Source: Myxococcales bacterium (GTDB taxonomy: Bacteria; Myxococcota_A; Polyangia; Polyangiales; Polyangiaceae). Taken from it: a stretch of DNA of 44,188 nucleotides. The DNA is taken from contig JAJYCT010000003.1 in NCBI GenBank assembly GCA_021778125.1, forward strand, positions 1-44,188, in the 5' to 3' direction. The translations under genes were made by a program, and so were the position numbers. Position 1 is the stretch's first letter. Each line of letters opens with the position of its first letter. The notes beneath the pieces are model-generated. The model was not told the DNA's origin. It worked only from the letters and a program-made list of their open reading frames with translations, and did not search any database. Positions 40,082 to 44,188 of this stretch are shown here, piece by piece.

Positions 40082-41073
40082 CGCCCCCACGCAGGCCAGA
40101 GCATCGCGCGCAGCCCCGCAGGCCCGAGCGCCTCGAGCTTCTCGAAGCGCTTCAGGAAGCGCGCCCAGTCCTTCACCACGCGAGGCCCCGCGGACACGCG
40201 CATCGCGTAGTCTGTGATGCGCGTGATCGTGAAGCGCAGCGCCGCCAGCTCCGCCTCGGCGTGCAGGCCCGCGCGCTCGCGCTCCCCGAGAGGGCGCACG
40301 CGCTCATAGCCGGCGCACATCGCCGCAGCGAGCCGGCCGTCCAGGTCGTCGCCGAAGCACCACGAGAGCACCGTGACGGCCAGGTCGTAGGCAAACGTCC
40401 CCGCGCAGGCGCTCTCGAAGTCGAGCAGCGCGGACACCTCGCCGGTCTCGCGCCAGAGGACGTTGTCGCGAAAGAGGGCGCCGTGGACGATGCCCGCGGG
40501 GAGCCCCGCGTCGCGCGCGACCGCCACGCGCCCGAGGGCCTCGCGCAAGCGCGGCACGACCGGGACGACGCGCCCGTCGCCGCTCGCCTCGATGCGGTCG
40601 AGGCGAGAGAGAAGCTGCGCCGGCCCGAAGCGCCCCGGAGGCGCCGCCTCGCCTGCCCCGGCGGCATGCACCCGGGCCAGCGCCTCTCCGACGCGCGCCG
40701 TGTCGTCGGGCGCCACCGCCGCCTGGCAGCGCATCCCCCCGCCGCGCCACGGGAACAGGGCGGCGGGCTTGCCTCGGACCGTCGACACCCGCTGCGCGTC
40801 GAGCCGCGGCAGCGGCGCCGCCACCGGCACCCCAGCCCGGGCCAGCCGGTCGAGTAGCCTGGCCTCCTGTGCCGCCCCCACCCGGTCCTGCTCCTCGTAC
40901 AGGCGCAGGAAGTAGCGCGTCCCTCCCGCCTCGAGGGCATAGTTCGAGTTCACGCTCCCGGCGGCAATCCCCTCCACCACCAGCGGCCCCGGCAGCCCGT
41001 ACGCCGCGCCGAGCGCGGCCACGTCGTCGGCGTCGATCGCTGTCAGGACGGCCACGGCTACGCGGCCGAACAT
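40078..41073 (-). CDS. Homoserine kinase type II-like protein (APH fold), catalytic Asp replaced
   Basis: A 331-residue protein from ATG 41073; GTG 41055 gives MAVLTAIDADDV, closer to the usual family start, and is a good alternative. Family features: VEGIAAGSVNSNYALE, RYFLRLYEEQ, ALFPWRGG, ALLDFESACAGTFAYDLAV. The APH-fold catalytic loop, normally H-x-D-L-F-x-D-N, reads HGALFRDN (near residue 205): the Asp two residues after His is Ala (codon GCC). The Mg-binding DF(E) motif is intact. Either this is a pseudokinase, a single-base change or sequence error, or catalysis differs. It has no threonine-pathway neighbours. Confidence 0.8.
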   Translation of the reverse strand: MFGRVAVAVLTAIDADDVAALGAAYGLPGPLVVEGIAAGSVNSNYALEAGGTRYFLRLYEEQDRVGAAQEARLLDRLARAGVPVAAPLPRLDAQRVSTVRGKPAALFPWRGGGMRCQAAVAPDDTARVGEALARVHAAGAGEAAPPGRFGPAQLLSRLDRIEASGDGRVVPVVPRLREALGRVAVARDAGLPAGIVHGALFRDNVLWRETGEVSALLDFESACAGTFAYDLAVTVLSWCFGDDLDGRLAAAMCAGYERVRPLGERERAGLHAEAELAALRFTITRITDYAMRVSAGPRVVKDWARFLKRFEKLEALGPAGLRAMLWPAWGR

Positions 41074-41100
41074 AGCCCGGTCTCGTTTCGCCCGCGTAGA

Positions 41101-41124
41101 GCGTGTCCTCGAGCTAGGACACGC
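41101..41124. repeat. Palindromic element, copy B
   Basis: GCGTGTCCT (41101-41109) and AGGACACGC (41116-41124) surround CGAGCT. This and the following CCAC match copy A at 32042-32067 at all but two central positions (GC here, CG there) and the outermost base. It lies between divergent genes, 27 bases from the homoserine-kinase-like start and 102 bases before the gene at 41227. In this position it cannot be a terminator for either. Confidence 0.7.
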
Positions 41125-41226
41125 CACAATCTCCCCGAAGGTCGGCTAGCCCGCATTTCCCGTGTAGACGCCAGGCTCTCGCTTCTGGTAAACGGCCCGA
41201 AGCGTTTCGTCCGAACCGAGAACGAC

Positions 41227-41853
41227 ATGGCCAAGACCAAGAAGGCACCCGCGACCAAGGCCTCCGTGAAGGCGCCGGGCGGCGGCAAGCAGCCCCCCGC
41301 CAAAGGGGGTGCAGCGAAGGACGAAGGGCCGCTCAAGCGCAAGCTCGGGCTCCGCGGCGCCGCCCCCTGGGCCGCCCGCCACGCCGCCAAGCACGCGGCC
41401 GAGGCCCGTGCCCGCGCGGCCGAGCCGCCGCTTCCGGGTAGCGCCCGCGCGACGATCCGCACGCCGGAGAACGCCGAGGACATCAAGCAAAAGGTCCGCG
41501 ACCTGCACGCGGCGCTCGCGCAGATCAAGACGCTGCGCAAGAACCTGCTCAAGACGTTCTTCGACATCGGCGTCGTCCTCAAGGACATCCAGACGCGCCG
41601 CCTGTACGAGGCGAAGCGCTTCCCGTCGTTCGAGTCGTTCGTCGAGCGCGAGATCGATCTCGGCAAGACGACGTCGCTGCGCCTGGTGCGCGTGGTTGGC
41701 CTCTTCCAGAAGGAAGGCGCGCTCGAGGTCGGAATGGACCGCCTGTTCGCGGGCCTCTCGGCGATCGACTCGGCCGGCGAGCCCGAGGTCGCCCGCATCC
41801 CGCCGCCCCCGGTCTCGACCAGCGCCCTTCCGCTGCGCCCCCCCGGCCGCTAG
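41227..41853 (+). CDS. Lys-rich hypothetical protein, possibly DNA-binding
   Basis: A 208-residue protein from ATG 41227. The first 70 residues are Lys/Ala/Pro-rich and probably disordered (MAKTKKAPATKASVKAPGGG), like tails of DNA-binding proteins. Residues about 80-165 form a helical domain with FFDIGVVLKDIQTRRLYEAK, FPSFESFVEREIDL and GKTTSLRLVRVV. This order resembles a helix-turn-helix in which a Ser/Thr-rich turn precedes the recognition helix. The C-terminal tail is Pro/Ser-rich. I do not recognise an exact family. Copy B of the palindrome lies 102 bases upstream, so self-regulation is possible. Confidence 0.65.
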   Translation: MAKTKKAPATKASVKAPGGGKQPPAKGGAAKDEGPLKRKLGLRGAAPWAARHAAKHAAEARARAAEPPLPGSARATIRTPENAEDIKQKVRDLHAALAQIKTLRKNLLKTFFDIGVVLKDIQTRRLYEAKRFPSFESFVEREIDLGKTTSLRLVRVVGLFQKEGALEVGMDRLFAGLSAIDSAGEPEVARIPPPPVSTSALPLRPPGR

Positions 41854-41901
41854 GGGCGGTCGTCACCTCGGCCTGCGCCTCCGTTCGGGCGCGTGCTCCC
41901 C

Positions 41902-43470
41902 CTACGCTCCCGCCCCGCGCGGAAGCGACACGACGACGCGCGTGCCCTTGCCGCGCTTGCTCTCGATCTGCACCTCGCCCGTGTGCTGGTCGATGATCTT
42001 CCGTACGATCGACAGGCCAAGGCCCGTGCCGGCCTCCTTGGTCGTGAAGAACGGATCGAAGACCTGCGCGAGCGCGGTCGGCTCGATGCCAATCCCCGTG
42101 TCCTCGACGACGAGCAGTACACGCCCGGCGTCTCCGGCCACGCCCACGCGCATCGTGCCGCCCTCGCGCATCGCCTCCAGCGCGTTCATCACGAGGTTAA
42201 GCACGACCTGCTTGAGCTTCTCGGCGTCACCGAGCACCGCCGCGTCCAGCGCCACGTCGCGCTCGATCACGATCCCGCGATTGGCCGCCGTGCCCTGCTC
42301 GAGATCGAGCACGTCGGACACGAGCTTCCCGAGCGCCACGGGCTCGCGCAGCATGGCGCGCGGGCGCGCCAGCTCGAGGAACTCGGTGAGCAGGCGGCTC
42401 AGGCGCCCGATCTCGTCGCCGACGATCTCGCCCTTGCGGCGGAGCGCGGCCCGCGTCTCGTCGTCCACGGCGAGCTTGTCGACGTGGCGCCCCATCAGAT
42501 GAAGCTGCAGGAGCGCGGCGTTGAGCGGGTTGCGGATCTCGTGCGCCAGGTTGAGCGCCAGAGTCCCCATCGCGGAGAGAGCCTCGGCGTCCGCGGCGCG
42601 CTTCTCGAGCGCTCGCCGCTCCGACACGTCGACGCCGATGCCGTAGACGAGCGTCGCCTCGGCGCTCGCTCCGCGCGCCATCGACAGGTGCCAGCGCACG
42701 CGGCGCGCGGCCGCCGAGCGCAGCTCGCGCGACGACACCACAGAGCGCGTCCCCGCCTGCGCCAGGTCCACGAACCCTGCCTCGACCTCGGGGGTCCGCC
42801 CGGCGCGCGCCGCCGCGAGCGCCTCGCGCACGCGCGCCCGATCGTCCTCCGGGATCCAGCTCTCCAGGAACGGCCGCCCGAGCGCGGCCCCGGGCTCGAT
42901 CCCCGCGAGGCCCGACGCCTTGCGGTTGAGCAGCGCCACCCGGAGGTCGGCGTCGAGACCCACGACGAGCACGTCGGTCAGCTCGACGACCGCGCGGTAG
43001 CGCCGCTCCAGCTCGTCGCGCTCGCGCGCCATGCGCACCCTCTCGAGCGCGTGCTCGATCGTCGAGAGGAGCTCCTCGGGCCGGAACGACTTCGGGATGA
43101 ACGCGAACGCACCCGACCGGAGCGCCCCGATCGCCGCGTCCATCGACGCGAACCCCGTGATGAGGACGACCTCGCCGAACGGACACGCGGCCCGCAGCTT
43201 CGCGATGAGGTCCACGCCGCTTGCGTCGGGCAGCTTCACGTCGACGATCGCGACGTCGAAGCCGTGCTCGCGCGCGATGGCCAGCCCCTCGTCTGCGCGC
43301 GACGCGGTGACCACCTCGATCGGGTGTCCGGGGGCTCCGCCGGGCAGATCCGACGTCATCAGCACGGCGTGCAGCGTGCCGACCAGCTCGACGTTGTCGT
43401 CGACGACGAGCACGCGCGCCCTGGCCGGGGGCCCGGACGCGTGCAGGCGCGAAGAGGACGTGGCGGACAA
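41902..43470 (-). CDS. Response-regulator/PAS/histidine-kinase hybrid (NtrB-like)
   Basis: About 522 residues. The start is unsure: TTG 43470 (MSATSSSRLH) gives a short lead before the receiver domain, TTG 43506 is possible, and GTG 43413 would cut into the first strand. Domains: receiver with VLVVDDNVEL, phospho-acceptor Asp77 (AIVDVKLPDASG) and Lys127 (FIPKSF); a short coiled coil; a PAS domain (about 155-290, VVGLDADLRVALLNRKASGL); HisKA with His310 (LNLAHEIRNPLNAALL); HATPase with NLVMNALEAM, VEDTGIGI and GTGLGLSI. No membrane segment. The N-terminal receiver suggests that another kinase controls it. No DNA-binding partner is adjacent. Confidence 0.88.
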   Translation of the reverse strand: MSATSSSRLHASGPPARARVLVVDDNVELVGTLHAVLMTSDLPGGAPGHPIEVVTASRADEGLAIAREHGFDVAIVDVKLPDASGVDLIAKLRAACPFGEVVLITGFASMDAAIGALRSGAFAFIPKSFRPEELLSTIEHALERVRMARERDELERRYRAVVELTDVLVVGLDADLRVALLNRKASGLAGIEPGAALGRPFLESWIPEDDRARVREALAAARAGRTPEVEAGFVDLAQAGTRSVVSSRELRSAAARRVRWHLSMARGASAEATLVYGIGVDVSERRALEKRAADAEALSAMGTLALNLAHEIRNPLNAALLQLHLMGRHVDKLAVDDETRAALRRKGEIVGDEIGRLSRLLTEFLELARPRAMLREPVALGKLVSDVLDLEQGTAANRGIVIERDVALDAAVLGDAEKLKQVVLNLVMNALEAMREGGTMRVGVAGDAGRVLLVVEDTGIGIEPTALAQVFDPFFTTKEAGTGLGLSIVRKIIDQHTGEVQIESKRGKGTRVVVSLPRGAGA

Positions 43471-43490
43471 CGCCGCGAGGATAGGGACGG

Positions 43491-43741
43491 TCAGCGCGCG
43501 CGCCAAGCGCCCCGCGCGACGCCGAGTCGGCGTCGGCGCTCGCGTCGGGGGCCTCGCCCCAGTCGAAGAGGGCGCCGCAGGCGGGCCCGCAAAGCCAGGC
43601 GCCACCCGCGCAGGTGCAGGTGTCGCAACCGCACGGGTTCTGGTCCGAGATGTAGCCGCACGCCTGCCCGGGCGCGGCGGCACCCGGCACCCGCGAGCAG
43701 AAGCAGACCGAAGGAGACGGCGGGCAGCACCGGCGTGCCAC
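43491..43741 (-). pseudogene. Frameshifted Cys-rich lipoprotein remnant
   Basis: Two reading frames each hold half of one plausible protein. From GTG 43730 one frame gives MLPAVSFGLLLLAGAGC, an excellent lipoprotein signal, but then turns into Arg-rich shadow sequence and stops at 43491. The other frame, in the same stretch, reads ACGYISDQNPCGCDTCTC, then AGGAWLCGPACGALFDWG and DASADADSA, a typical Cys-rich body and acidic linker, but has no signal peptide and no stop until deep in the kinase gene. At least one frameshift near 43680 is needed to join signal and body, and another to end the protein. It may be a decayed gene or contain sequence errors. Confidence 0.45.
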
Positions 43742-43766
43742 CGTGCGCCGCCCGCGATCGGCGACG

Positions 43767-44188
<422 letters not shown>

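Overview
The window is very GC-rich, densely coded bacterial DNA, most likely from a member of the Myxococcota (probably the Polyangia side). This rests on several independent features. There is an MglA-type Ras-like GTPase. There are many secreted Cys-rich lipoproteins with Asp/Ala/Pro linkers. One secreted protein ends in a MYXO-CTERM-like tail (Cys, hydrophobic stretch, Arg cluster). The only ribonucleotide reductase seen is B12-dependent. I see no rRNA, tRNA, CRISPR array or insertion sequence. The window reads as a chromosomal region of housekeeping genes mixed with lineage-specific secreted proteins.

Layout. 1-1554: the 3' part of a MepA-like murein endopeptidase and an orphan DNA methyltransferase. 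1608-5941 (minus): trmFO, a diheme lipoprotein, a MutS-family ATPase and an XRE-cupin regulator. 5969-7537 (plus): an ATP-grasp enzyme and a Ni/Co transporter. 7617-10413: two divergent Cys-rich lipoproteins. 10468-14688 (minus): a (p)ppGpp synthetase/hydrolase, a WS/DGAT acyltransferase and a small secreted protein. 14831-18264: a quinone-oxidoreductase-like enzyme and two more Cys-rich lipoproteins. 18339-20035 (minus): two AIM24-like proteins with N-terminal zinc ribbons. 20115-22439: hemW, an unknown protein and a YceI lipoprotein. 22440-23069: a long non-coding region in front of nrdJ (23070-26459). 26491-31434: a Dyp peroxidase, a MYXO-CTERM protein, a GT2 glycosyltransferase, a NodB deacetylase and a Dam-like methylase. 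31610-35673: two small proteins, then a minus-strand unit of MglA-like GTPase, PocR histidine kinase and thiL. 35705-40081 (plus): a Bcp peroxiredoxin, a PEGA-like membrane protein, an M48 protease and a dynamin-like GTPase. 40078-44188: a homoserine-kinase-like protein, a Lys-rich possible DNA-binding protein, a response-regulator/histidine-kinase hybrid, a frameshifted lipoprotein and a partial membrane protein with a (Pro-Thr)n tract.

The most interesting signals are these. (i) The leader of nrdJ contains three strong hairpins and sequences that can form mutually exclusive pairings just before an excellent Shine-Dalgarno site, as expected of a riboswitch-like element. (ii) A near-identical palindrome occurs at 32042-32067 and 41101-41124, each about 100 bases ahead of a plus-strand gene. 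(iii) An MglA-like GTPase overlaps a PocR-domain histidine kinase and has Ala at the position equivalent to Ras Gly12. (iv) An M48 protease overlaps a dynamin-like GTPase by one base. (v) The homoserine-kinase-like protein lacks the catalytic Asp of its family. (vi) Eleven perfect GGGGTC units encode a Pro-Thr tract at the right edge. All functions are inferred by reading the sequence; no database search was run.
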